From Girardinichthys multiradiatus (lineage: Eukaryota; Chordata; Actinopteri; Cyprinodontiformes; Goodeidae): DNA of 64,000 nucleotides. Location: the NCBI RefSeq assembly GCF_021462225.1, contig NC_061816.1, forward strand, positions 12,549,390 to 12,613,389, in the 5' to 3' direction. Positions 1-10,429 of this stretch are shown here, piece after piece. The position numbers and the translations under genes were made by a program. Position 1 is the first letter of the stretch, and the number at the start of each line of letters is the position of its first letter. Below the pieces are notes generated by a model. The model was not told the DNA's origin. It did not search any database and saw only the letters and a program-made list of their open reading frames with translations.

Positions 1-705
1 AGTTTCAGCGGAAGGAGAAAAGACTGCTACAACATTTCAGCACTGGCCGCTAGTAAAGCAGAACTCAAAAGAATAAATTTCAGCTAAATGAAATCAATAT
101 TGGGTAAAATGAGAAAAAATCCTAGTTACTTTTAGGTCTCACATGCAGAATGTGCGTGAAGCTCAGGGGGATTTTAAAATGGCACTCTTTTAAACATAAA
201 TGCACTTCCTTTTGCATTAGGCTATAACTGTCCCAAAAGTTCAGATTGCTTTTTTAGCAGACTGGAACCAATCTACACAAGAGGTTGTTTTCCCCAAAGC
301 CAAAGCCACACTATCTTTGTCTGACAAACATTGCAACATCCCACTATTTATTCTGCAATTCCTACATTGCTGCTGCAATATCATACTACAGTAAAAAGGA
401 GAGAGCATAAGGCATGTAGAGAAAAAAATATATTGAGATTTGCTGAGCTTATATAGAGCATATACAGTATGATCCAAAATCATTCTTCTGCAGAATTGAG
501 AACGCCATAAATATTACACGGCCAAATAAAACCGAGCCTTCCACTGCACAATGTGGTGTTTATCTGGTGCCTTTTATTTCACACTTTAGCTAAAACCCCT
601 GGGTTCCATTTAGTTTAATCCCTTCTTGGCAGATTCACCCTGATTCTAACCTGGTTGTTTCAGAGGAGGCATTGGCATCAATATTTCCAGAGGTTATCAT
701 CCCAA
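1..705. other. Unassigned AT-rich DNA
   Basis: I see no gene, RNA gene or recognisable repeat here. Short open frames are interrupted and have no protein-like pattern. Confidence 0.5.
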
Positions 706-850
706 ATCAATTTATTATTTTTATATAGAGCCGATTTCCATCTCACGGTACTTGTAAGGCAACAGGTTTTACATTTATTTTTAGTTTTATATAAACTAAT
801 TCAGTCCTGATTCAATTCAATTTAGATCTTTCCAATTCAATCAACGCATT
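706..850 (-). repeat. LINE 3'-end relic (reverse orientation)
   Basis: Read on the minus strand this piece resembles the 3' end of the element inserted at 60,430-62,053. Both share a tail of repeated AATTGA-type units next to a 'tatataaa' motif and a segment mentioning 'cct tgag' spacing. It is short, diverged and has no coding part, so it is probably a 5'-truncated insertion. Assignment rests on similarity by eye to another copy in the same window. Confidence 0.4.
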
Positions 851-3160
851 CCATATTAGTGAAAATTTGAAAACAAATACTGAAAAATTCAGTTGATCAT
901 TAAATGTCAGCTGCTAAAAAATTCTTTATCTGAGGAAGCCGAGCAAATTACATTCAGTTGTTGACTTTGCACCAATCCCTCAACCTGAGCAAGCATGTGG
1001 CGACAGTGGAGAAGATGCACTGACCTTCAACAGGGAGAAACCTCCAGAAGAATCAGGTTCAGATTTGTCTGCTCTGGACTGAGCGGACAGGAAGACAACA
1101 ATTATGAAATTAAAAGAAAAAAACAGCTCTGTCGATGTCTCTGTCCAGCAAAAGAGACAAAGCTAAAAACAAGAGTGAGCGATACTTTTAATGAGAAAGA
1201 AATCCACAAGGCAACACCAAAGATAATGGCTCTGCTTGTGAACGACATACAGAAACACAAAAGCTGTGGGTCAGGTATGCTTTCTATGGGAAGGAGAACA
1301 GTACATGTAGGTAATGCAATAATAGCTTAATCAATGGCTCTATTGAAGCGAAAGGACAATACAGGGGAACTTGTCAAGGAGTACTTTCTATGAAAGGAAA
1401 AGAGAGCATTAAATTATAGCAGAAGCTACTTTACAGAGGACTGTAAAGTAAATGGTGACAAAATCAAAGTATCCCATGTCTAATTATTACTTGTGTGAAC
1501 TAGAAGTTGTGGTCACATTTGTATTATTCAGTTAAACCAGGCATAATAATTTGTCAGTGAAGTTGAACATCAATACCTGGACATTTGTTACAGTGGATGG
1601 GTAACACAGGACTTCAATGGTATGTTCCGCAGGATGAAATAAATTTAGAAATTAAAGAAAGTGGTAAATGTTCAGCCTTACAACTTTTACCAACACGAAA
1701 GTAGAGATAAAACAATGCCATGAAAGGAAAACAGTGCGCAAAACAATACTAACAGACATCCTGGGGGAAGCCGAGTTTAAAAAACACTCAATTAAAGCAC
1801 AGGAGCCATACCCCAAATTCTCAAGAGCAAGACAACAGATGGGCGTATATGGTATGATTAAATAAACAAGTCAATTTTAGGCCAAAAAATACAAGCTCTG
1901 TTTTTTGTGTATATATTTGAAAGATGTAGAAGAGTCTCTTGAAAATTAAGTCTGTTTATACAACAGTTTCTTAGCTGCACACACATCTTGTAGGGAAGGA
2001 GGAGACAGTTACTTACAGTTCCAATGCCAATAGTGTGTCTGAAAATAGCCACAATTATAATATTGAAAGGAAAAACTAAGGCTTGGTGCATTTCTAAATA
2101 AAAAAATAACAGTGACCTTGCTGCTTTAGTAAAACCTAAGTAAGCGGGATACAAGCAGATAATAGACTAAACAGCCTTGATGCTTTATTCCATTTCTAAA
2201 GAGAATGCTTGCTTTTTTGTCTTTATGTGCAGCTGAAAAGAAGCAATGATTTTAAAATCTATATCCTTTTTCATAGTGTTTAAAAGTCATTTATATGGCT
2301 CATCTATATAAATCCACATTGAAAAAACTGTGAGGAAGGACTATTACAAGAATGCAAACCTAAATGCCTGACTATTAAACATTAGTTGCAGCTTAAATAT
2401 TGTTTACTCTAAAGTGGACTCTAGAGCCTTCAGTTCAGCAGTTACATGTGAGCATATCTGTCCAACGTTGTTAACTCAGCCCATAAGAGTGACTGCACGT
2501 GCACCGTATGTGTGCATGGATGCATCATTTAAACTCAGAATGTGTTAAGTGTGTGACTGTCACAGCGAAGTCAGTGTGTGACTGTCATTTGGACAGCTGA
2601 GACCCGCCACGTCTTGATGTTTCCACAGCCGCCCACTCCAATATGTCTGCGGGGCCATGCAAAAGCTGCTTAAAGGAAAGGAAAAACTATACAATGTTTT
2701 CTGTGAGCAGGGATCTCTCAGTGTTTGAGCTTAGAAGGCCAAAGTAGCATATTTATAAATATCTACAAATACTGGTTTTCAACAAAGCTAGATAAAGGAA
2801 GAGAATATCCAACTAAAGTATTTGAAACCATTTGAGGCCACTTGGTCTTATCTAATATCTATTTACCTTACCTGACACCTGCAGCTGTACCCGCCCTTTA
2901 AGAAAAGCAGCAAGTCATGAAATGAAAATTTTGCCTCACAGAAGCAATCACAGTGAGCACAAATGGACAACTGACCCCCCTGCTTTAATCCAAAGAGGTT
3001 AATGCATTACAGATGGAACACTTCCAAGCACTAAAATACCCTGAAAACATTTCATGGAGGATTTATTTTTACTCTTAACGCTTAAGAAGTTTATTTTTAA
3101 AGCAATAAGACATCATTTCTAACTAAAGAACTGCTGACTATCTAGTGACTTACCCAACTA
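851..3160. other. Unassigned unique DNA
   Basis: No supported gene. An open frame at 995-1330 has low-complexity basic composition, no splice context and no family resemblance. A 14-bp exact direct repeat (gtgtgtgactgtca) occurs at 2549-2562 and 2574-2587, too little to define an element. The 2440-2660 stretch is less AT-rich than its surroundings and could be a conserved non-coding element, but nothing here proves that. Confidence 0.4.
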
Positions 3161-3445
3161 CAGATACAGCTAAAAACAATTAGAATATCAAAAAAACAGT
3201 TTAAGATTTGTTGTCACTTATTTCAGAAAGTAAAATTCATCCTTTACATAGATTAATTACAGAGTGAAATATTTCAAGCCTTTTTTTTTTATAATTTTGA
3301 TTATTATGGCTTATAGATAATAAGACCCCAAAATTCATTATATTATATATTATATAAAATCACTTAAAGAAGCATATTTTAAACAGAAATGTAAGGCTTC
3401 TGAAAAGGCTGTTCATTTCTATGCACTCATTACTTTGTTGGGCCT

Positions 3446-3632
3446 CCTTGTTTTATTTTTTGTGGCACTAGTGGCCTTCATTTTGCAAGTTATGGACAGG
3501 AAATGGGGTGGAGAGAGAAGACATGCAGCAAAGGTTGACGGGGCCAGGATTTGAACCCGCAACGGCTACGTCAAGGACTATAGCCTCTGTATATGGGTCA
3601 CACACTTTATCCCTGTGCCACTGCCGCACCCG
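3446..3632 (-). mobile_element. tRNA-derived SINE
   Basis: On the minus strand it begins with a tRNA-like head: an A-box-like stretch 'tggcacagggataaagtg' followed by a B-box 'ggttcaaatcc'. It continues into a body matching a common fish SINE and ends in an A-rich tail (rc of 'ccttgttttattttttg'). The 9-bp direct repeat gttgggcct at 3437-3445 and 3633-3641 flanks it and is the likely target-site duplication. It has no coding capacity and depended on a LINE for mobility. Confidence 0.75.
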
Positions 3633-3641
3633 GTTGGGCCT

Positions 3642-4139
3642 TCAGTTCAGACTAACTGACCTTCATTTCTTAAAGTAATGATGGCCACTCGTTTTTCTTT
3701 ACTTAGCTGCTTTTTTCTTGCCATAATACAAATTCTAACAGTCTATTCAGTAGGACTATCAGCTGTGTACAGTATCCACCTCCTGCACAACAAAACTGAT
3801 GGTCCCAACCCCATTTATAAGGCTTGAAATCCCACTTATTAAACCTGACAGGGCACACCTGTGAAGTGAAAACCATTTCAGGTGACTACCTCTTGAAGCT
3901 CATCAACAGAATGTCAAGAGTGTGCGGAGCAGTAATCAAAGCAAAAGGTGGTTACTTTGAAGAACCTAGAATATAAGACATATTTTCAGTTGTTTCACAC
4001 TATTTTGTTCAGTATATAATTCCACATGTGTTAATTCATAGTTTTGATGCTTTCAGTGTGAAGCTACAATATTCATAGTCATGAAAATAAAGAAAACTCT
4101 TTGAATGAGAAGGTGTGTCCAAACCTTTGGTCTGTACTG
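3642..4139 (-). mobile_element. Tc1-B 5'-end fragment
   Basis: Minus-strand left end of a second Tc1-like family: the terminus is at 4139 (rc CAGTACAGACCAAAAG...), followed by TA at 4140-4141. It runs through the TIR and leader into the transposase start (rc ATGGCAAGAAAAAAGCAGC, near 3700-3720) and stops within the helix-turn-helix coding part. The rest of the transposase and the other end are missing, so it is a truncated copy that landed in or was rearranged into Tc1-A. Confidence 0.7.
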
Positions 4140-4141
4140 TA

Positions 4142-4266
4142 CATGCCTGTATACAGCACTCTGAGCAACCAGTTTCTTTGGCAATGACCTTTTGTGACTT
4201 GCCCTCCTTGTAGAGGGTGTCAATGTGTGTCCTCTGAACATCTGTCAAGTCAGCAGTCTCTCCCAT
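4142..4266 (-). pseudogene. Tc1-A transposase N-terminal remnant
   Basis: The ATG at 4266 opens a frame starting MGETADLTDVQRTHIDTLYK and continuing for about 40 residues of the first helix-turn-helix of the DNA-binding (paired-like) domain. The same start pattern (MGKTA-LT-VQK--IDTL) is seen in the three young Tc1 copies of this window. The frame then enters the Tc1-B fragment, so the rest of the DNA-binding domain and the whole DDE catalytic domain are lost. Not functional. Confidence 0.7.
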
Positions 4267-4525
4267 GACTGTGTAGGCACAATATCACCATTAGAAAATA
4301 TTTTGCATTGAAAAAGCTTTTTGGTGTTTGCAATAATTATCTAAGACATTGAAATTTGGGTTTTCATTATCTGTAAGCCATAATCAACAAAATTGTAAGA
4401 AATATAGTATAAGACTTGAAATATTTGACTATATGCTTAATTAAGCTATATAATATATATTAGTTTCACTTTCTGAAAAGAGAGACAAAAAATATTAAAC
4501 ATTAAAATGTTTTCAAATGTACCTG

Positions 4526-4972
4526 CATAATTTAGATGTTCACGCATACAAAAAAATACTTTTACTGTGTTTTTGTAAAAACTAAGAATACCTTTTTTTG
4601 CTTTCAAAAATGGAAACTTTGCATTAATCTGTCTGTAATCAATAAATCACTAAAGGATTTAATGCTTGTCTCAGTCTAAGGCAGATCTGATCAAAAAACA
4701 AAATTACATTTTTGTGTCTTTAACTAGGTTTAAAGATTCTCTGTTCGTTCTAAAATACACAATTGAAAGTATGACCAGCCAAAGCAGTTTGAACTATTTG
4801 CCAAAAATAATAAATTCAGTCCAACTTCCTTAAAAAACGGAAACAGCCTATTAATTTAGCTCCCAAAAAAAAAATTGTGAACCACAAATGCGTCATAACC
4901 CAGCTGCTATGCAAGTCTTACTGTGCTTAGACTGTGCACAACATGGCGGGTGCCCACTCTCTACTGACTGGA
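4526..4972. other. Unassigned AT-rich DNA
   Basis: Nothing recognisable; AT-rich sequence between the Tc1-A relic and a MITE. Confidence 0.5.
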
Positions 4973-4980
4973 CATGCACA

Positions 4981-5444
4981 TAGGGATGGGCAAATGGACC
5001 TAAAAAAATACATTATGTTGCGGTATTTATGGCAATGACAATAGAAGTGAAAATAAAAAGTATTTAAATTGTATCTACACGGTTTAATCTTTTTTGGAAA
5101 TAGAGTTAATCTGACTGACTGTATTCAAAACCCCACAAACAAATTAGCCATAATCTGAAGTCACTTCAAGACATCAGTAATATTTGGTAGAGCAATTGTA
5201 ACACTAGACGGCACAAAATATAACTGCATTTAATCATATTCTCACAAACATTAAAATGTAACTTCTCAATATTTTCACGGAGCAAATAGTGGAAAAAATG
5301 GTGAGAGCAAGAAGTGGTGAAAAGTGGTGAAAGCAACAAAACTGTTGATTTTTCAGGCCTATTAAAGTTTATCAGTCACGATAAATAGCCATGCTTATCA
5401 TGATAAAAATGTTTTTTTTATGATACAGTAAATGCCCATTCCTA
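4981..5444. mobile_element. hAT-type MITE with 8-bp target duplication
   Basis: A 464-bp non-coding element bounded by near-perfect 12-bp terminal inverted repeats, TAGGGATGGGCA on the left and the complement of TAGGAATGGGCA on the right. The flanking octamers catgcaca (4973-4980) and catgcaaa (5445-5452) differ by one base and are the expected 8-bp duplication of hAT transposition. The interior is AT-rich without a transposase, so it would have moved only with a transposase supplied in trans. The ends resemble a common fish MITE type starting AGGGATGGGCA. Confidence 0.7.
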
Positions 5445-5452
5445 CATGCAAA

Positions 5453-6708
5453 AAGGCAAACAGAAAGATCTTTTTGGGCACCCCCAATAAAAGGTAGCTC
5501 TTGTGCCACCCCATGATGAAATGACACCCTGGACAGTCAGCCATATTGCCCATCTCAAAAGCTAGTACTGCTCTACGTTGCTTCAAATTGCCAGTCTTTT
5601 AAAGGATAATAAAAGAAATATCTGGAAAGGGGGAAAAAATAAGTTTTTATTACATTAGTCATCTTAATTTGTGATGTATTTTAATTGGTCCATTTAAAGA
5701 GCAAAACAAGCAAGGCTCAGAACGATTGTTTTTCTATTGAGCTGAGAGAATAAGAACACATTCCCAATGATCTGAATCTGTTATCAATTATAGCCTTTGA
5801 GAACCAATAAAGAAGTGCCATTAAGAGTGAGACCTGGGTTGCAGACTTGAAGCATGTTCTTATTTAGAACAGATCTGTACAATGCAGCAGGTAAAACTTA
5901 CGCCAGCACTCTTCATGGGTCTGTCACGGACAGTAAGCACATAACTACATTGATATCTGATGTTTAATCTGCAATAACACAGGTGGAGTGAGGGATGATG
6001 ATAGAAAACTTGAAACCCTGTAGCAAGGGAGCCACTGACAAGGCCACACATAAAACATCCATGTGTGTGTGGAGAGGAAGCATACAAGTTAAGAGACCCA
6101 GGACAGAGTAATTTGGTGGGATATGAGGGCTAAAACCAAGTTATGATTGGCTGGGAGTAAAAACAAACAAATGCCCTATCATTGGGATCCTATTGGCTCT
6201 GTTGACAGCTATAGCAACCCGTGTCCTCATATATAGATTTTGTGAGGCATCTTTACGTTTTCAATGTAAAACATTTAGACAGAGCACAACAGCCCCCTTT
6301 AAAAGAGTTGAGGGAAAAGCCAAAGTTTTTTTTCTTGATTCTTATGTTTATTTTGCTGTCAGCTGTCAAATTTGTCAGGAAATATTACCCTCCTTGTTGC
6401 CTGATTCACTGGCTTCCCTTTATACAAAATGTCAAATATTATCTTTCTCTCCGTAGGGATTATTTGAGTCGAGCAGGCAGTGAGTCACATCCGTGCACAG
6501 TGATATCCTTACATAATTTAGGGCACACGGAAATTATGTTTCTCTCTTCATGAGTTTATACTCATATTATAATATATACAAAATGGCGAGCAATGATTGC
6601 AAATTTTATTTTGAAGAAATACTATCCATTTCTAAACATTTTTATACAGTTTAAAGTTTTATAGATCCCTATTTTCAAAAACACCAAAACTATGGAAAGA
6701 TCTCTTTG
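5453..6708. other. Unassigned DNA
   Basis: No supported gene or repeat. Overlapping open frames at 6193-6553 lack splice sites and a protein-like pattern. Confidence 0.45.
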
Positions 6709-7756
6709 TCACGGTCAGGGTTTGAGGCGGACCAAAGTGCAGACAAGAGCTGTTTAAAGAAGGCTTCTTCTTTATTCAAAGATCAATCCAAAACGTAGCA
6801 AAACACTGCAGGTATGAACCTAAGTCGAAAATCCAAAAATAACTTACAAAGTTGACTCTGCAGGAACATGGTAAACACAGCACTTAGGCGAGGGTAGTGA
6901 ACTTTAGGAACCAGCGAAGAACAATCAAAACCAGAGAACTTATAAGCAGAGGGAAGTGGAGTATGGACCAATGAGAACTGAGAGGCAGGAAATCAGGGGA
7001 GATAGAAATCAGGTGTGGACCAGGCTGTAGAGAACTGAGGGGATGTGAATAGTTGCTACGGTGACCAAACTAGAAAACAAAGGGAACATGAGAGGAGCTG
7101 GACAATAACATAACCAAAGGGAACCTGACTACAAAAACAAAACTATAAGTAAGGGACTGAATAAAAAAATTCAGGGAAACAGATCTAAGCAAAACTATGG
7201 ATGAAGATAAATAACCAAAAGAAACATAAGGACCTAGAATAATGATTAACTAAAGTAAACTGAGAAATTAGAGGAAATAGAAGAAACACCACAACCTAAT
7301 AATTAACAAAGAACCCATAAAGAAAACCTTGACGGTAAAATAAACAAAACCTAAACCAACACTGACTGAAGTAACTGGAAAGGAAATAGAGAACGTGAGA
7401 ACTAGAATATGTGCAAACCAAAAGTAAACAATAACTAAAGCTAACCTATAAGGGATGCTGGAACTATAGAAACTAAACCGACGAACTAAACTAGGAGAGA
7501 GAACAAATATCTAACATAAATAATCACAGAGATACTAAATGAGAAACTAAACTAGAGAATCCAAGGAAGACAAAGAACTATAATAATCACAATAACAATA
7601 ATAATAATAAGAAAACCACACAAAGTAATAAGAAAGCAACCACTAAGAAACTAGCAAGGAGAGGAAAGAAAACAACAAACACTAGGAGGCAATAGAGAGA
7701 ACAAAATTATCAAGGACAAAAGGAAATAAACAAACATGACTACAAAACCCAAAATA
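6709..7756. repeat. A-rich interspersed repeat (left part), target of Tc1 copy 1
   Basis: Starts with gtcacggtcagggtttgagg, a start I know from a dispersed fish repeat, and becomes strongly A-rich and purine-biased from about 7060. Its likely right end, gatcatgac at 9370-9378, lies beyond Tc1 copy 1 and is an imperfect inverted match to the left end. The repeat class is uncertain; no coding potential was seen. Confidence 0.45.
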
Positions 7757-7957
7757 CAGGTCCTTCTCAAAATATTAGCATATTGTGATAAAGTTCATTA
7801 TTTTCCATAATGTCATGATGAAAATTTAACATTCATATATTTTAGATTCATTGCACACTAACTGAAATATTTCAGGTCTTTTATTGTCATAATACGGATG
7901 ATTGTGGCATACAGCTCATGAAAACCCAAAATTCCTATCTCAAAAAATTAGCATATT
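7757..7957 (+). repeat. Left terminal inverted repeat of Tc1 copy 1
   Basis: About 200 bp, starting CAGGTCCTTCTC right after TA. The mate is 9170-9367 in inverted orientation. Outer and inner direct repeats start 173 bp apart, the spacing expected for transposase-binding sites in IR/DR elements. The right inner repeat has one substitution (aggctaat instead of atgctaat in copies 2 and 3). Confidence 0.85.
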
Positions 7958-8015
7958 TCATCCGACCAATAAAAGAAAAGTGTTTTTAATACAAAAAACG
8001 TCAACCTTCAAATAA

Positions 8016-9039
8016 TCATGTACAGTTATGCACACAATACTTGGTCGGGAATCCTTTTGCAGAAATGACTGCTTCAATGCGGCGTGGCATGGAGGCAATC
8101 AGCCTGTGGCACTGCTGAGGTCTTATGGAGGCCCAGGATGCTTCGATAGCGGCCTTTAGCTCATCCAGAGTGTTGGGTCTTGAGTCTCTCAATGTTCTCT
8201 TCACAATATCCCACAGATTCTCTATGGGGTTCAGGTCAGGAGAGTTGGCAGGCCAATTGAGCACAGTGATACCATGGTCAGTAAACCATTTACCAGTGGT
8301 TTTGGCACTGTGAGCAGGTGCCAGGTCGTGCTGAAAAATGAAATCTTCATCTCCATAAAGCTTTTCAGCAGATGGAAGCATGAAGTGCTCCAAAATCTCC
8401 TGATAGCTAGCTGCATTGACCCTGCCCTTGATAAAACACAGTGGACCAACACCAGCAGCTGACACGGCACCCCAGACCATCACTGACTGTGGGTACTTGA
8501 CACTGGACTTCTGGCATTTTGGCATTTCCTTCTCCCCAGTCTTCCTCCAGACTCTGGCACCTTGATTTCCGAATGACATGCAGAATTTGCTTTCATCCGA
8601 AAAAAGTACTTTGGACCACTGAGCAACAGTCCAGTGCTGCTTCTCTGTAGCCCAGGTCAGGCGCTTCTGCCGCTGTTTCTGGTTCAAAAGTGGCTTGACC
8701 TGGGGAATGCTGGCACCTGTAGCCCATTTCCTGCACACGCCTGTGCATGGTGGCTCTGGATGTTTCTACTCCAGACTCAGTCCACTGCTTCCGCAGGTCC
8801 CCCAAGGTCTGGAATCGGCCCTTCTCCACAATCTTCCTCAGGGTCCGGTCACCTCTTCTCGTTGTGCAGCGTTTTCTGCCACACTTTTTCCTTCCCACAG
8901 ACTTCCCACTGAGGTGCCTTGATACAGCACTCTGGGAACAGCCTATTCATTCAGAAATTTCTTTCTGTGTCTTACCCTCTTGCTTGAGGGTGTCAATAGT
9001 GGCCTTCTGGACAGCAGTCAGGTCGTCAGTCTTACCCAT
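8016..9039 (-). pseudogene. Tc1 transposase, copy 1 (nonsense plus frameshift)
   Basis: DD34E transposase that would cut and paste its own element. The start ATG at 9039 gives MGKTDDLTAVQKATIDTLKQ, the first helix-turn-helix. Codon 31 is TGA (8947-8949) where copy 3 has CGA for Arg, a typical CpG decay change. A second lesion is one extra T within 'gaatgctggcacc' near 8710, which shifts the frame between DNA-binding and catalytic domains. The catalytic half remains open: FSDESK (first Asp), QHDLAPAH (second Asp) and SPDLNPIENLW (Glu), with 34 residues between the second Asp and the Glu. A GRKKCGRKR basic linker is intact. It ends six codons later than copy 3. It cannot produce active transposase. 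Confidence 0.93.
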
Positions 9040-9378
9040 GATTGGGGTTTTGAGTGATGAACCAGGCTGGGAGTTTTAAAGGCCTCAGGAATCTTTTGCA
9101 GGTGTTTAGAGTTAACTCGTTGATTCAGATGATTAGGTTCATAGCTCGTTTAGAGACCCTTTTAATGATAGGCTAATTTTGTGAGATAGGAATTTTGGGT
9201 TTTCATGAGCTGTATGCCAAAATCATCCGTATTAAGACAATAAAAGACCTGAAATATTTCAGTTAGTGTGCAATGAATCTAAAATATATGAATGTTAAAT
9301 TTTCATCATGACATTATGGAAAATAATGAACTTTATCACAATATGCTAATATTTTGAGAAGGACCTGTAGATCATGAC

Positions 9379-9905
9379 CAGATCCTCTGCAATAAACTTC
9401 TTTGGACAGAAGAGTCTAAAACTGAAATATTTGGACACTGTGAAACATAGGGCTAGAAGTGCCATAGTTTGGGGATGCTTTTCTGTAGCAGAACCTGGCC
9501 GGCTCACCATAATAGAAGCCATCACAAATTCTTCAGTTTATCAAAGGCCGCTTGAAGCAAATGTGAGATCATCTGTAAAAAAATCGAAGCTGTAAAAAAA
9601 GACCCTGCAGTATGACAATGACCCAAAAATACCTGTAAATCCACCTAAGGACAGCTTGAAAAATAAAAATAGAAGGTCATGGGTCAAGTCAAAGGCCAGA
9701 TATTGATTTCAATGAAATCAAGTAGGCTGACTTTAAACAGACTTTACAAGCAAAAAAAAAAAAGTTCAAACATCTCACAGGTAAAAGTAAGGAGAAATAA
9801 ACTTTCCCCAGACTTATGTCAGAGGCTAGAAGATGGCTGCAAGAAGTGTCTCATTGAATGAAGATACTGCAGCCAAAAGGTGGTAACACAGGCTATCAGG
9901 GGGTA
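9379..9905 (+). pseudogene. Old Tc1-like transposase relic
   Basis: The plus strand shows broken pieces of a Tc1-like catalytic domain in order: an EESK-like region near 9400, AIVWGCFSVAEPGRLTIIEA near 9460-9525, a 'tatgacaatgaccc' block (YDNDP, second Asp region) at about 9611-9625, and a C-terminal part near 9840-9900 reading LLQ-KGGNTGYQG across frames. Several frameshifts and stops are present and the ends are not recognisable. Different family from the adjacent young copy. Inactive fossil. Confidence 0.65.
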
Positions 9906-10073
9906 AGGTGTCCTGATGTCTACCTCAGACAAACTTTAAGGAATAAAACAAAGTTAATGTTTGTTTAACAGTACAATAACTATCTTTTCCAGAGATAAAA
10001 ATTAGATTGTAAATATTTCTTGATAAACAACAGAGTTGGGTGTTCTCCTTGTTGACATGACTGTATATGAACA

Positions 10074-10429
10074 GGCTGCACAGTGGCACAGTTGGTAGCA
10101 CTGTCCTGGGTTCAACTCCCAGCCTGGGGTCTTTCTTCATGGAGTTTACATGTTCTCCCCGTGCATGGGTGGGTTCTCTCAGGGACCTCTGGCATACCTA
10201 CCCACAGCCCAAAACATGACTGTTATGTTAATTTGTCTCTCTCAATTGCCCTTAGGTGTGAGTGAGTGTGTGCATGGTTGTTTGTCCTGTGTGTCTTAGG
10301 GTTGCCCTGCGATGGACTGGCAACCGGTCCAGGGTTTACCCCACCTCTCACCTGTAGACCGCTGGAGATAGGCACCAGCTCCCCCTGTATGGAGGAAGCG
10401 GGTAAAGAGGATGGATGGATGGATGGATG
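10074..10429 (+). mobile_element. tRNA-derived SINE with GGAT tail
   Basis: The tRNA-like head has an A-box-like 'ggcacagttggtagcac' and a B-box 'gggttcaactccc' around 10,108-10,120. The body is a well-known fish SINE sequence ('gttctccccgtgcatg', 'ggttgccctgcgatggac', 'gctggagataggcaccagc') and the end is a (GGAT)n tail at 10,408-10,429. Some short internal segments of the usual consensus are missing. No clear target duplication. Moved by a LINE; the GGAT tail suggests an RTE-type partner, which is an inference. Confidence 0.85.

Larger units (their letters stand above)
3161..4525 (-). mobile_element. Tc1-A relic, interrupted by SINE and Tc1-B
   Basis: The two ends form diverged inverted repeats: 3161-3370 (starts CAG after a TA) and about 4320-4525 (ends CCTG). 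They carry the 'atatttcaagc' and 'attatggcttaNag' blocks typical of a widespread fish Tc1-like family. Just inside the left end, 'actttgttgggcctcc' at 3432-3447 matches the C-terminal end of Tc1 transposases; inside the right end lies the transposase N-terminus (4142-4266). The middle of the transposase is gone. A SINE (3446-3632) and a truncated second Tc1 (3642-4139) now fill the gap. The right-hand target dinucleotide is mutated (CA instead of TA). Very old and inactive. Confidence 0.75.
7757..9367 (-). mobile_element. Young Tc1-like transposon, copy 1
   Basis: A 1611-bp element flanked by TA on both sides (7755-7756 and 9368-9369), the Tc1/mariner target duplication. It has long inverted repeats of about 200 bp (7757-7957 and 9170-9367). 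Each repeat contains two direct repeats of the type CTCAAAAWATTAGCATATT: on the left the outer is at 7766-7784 and the inner at 7939-7957. This is the IR/DR layout known from Sleeping-Beauty-like fish elements. The transposase lies on the minus strand and is inactivated. Copies 2 (33,201) and 3 (53,104) are nearly identical, so this family was active recently. Confidence 0.93.

Noticed and set aside
995..1330. 111-codon plus-strand open frame
   Set aside because: No splice sites, no recognisable motifs, Lys/Arg-rich by A-rich composition; likely chance.
5860..6553. Several overlapping 75-110 codon frames on both strands
   Set aside because: Overlapping frames in unique DNA with no exon context or family resemblance.
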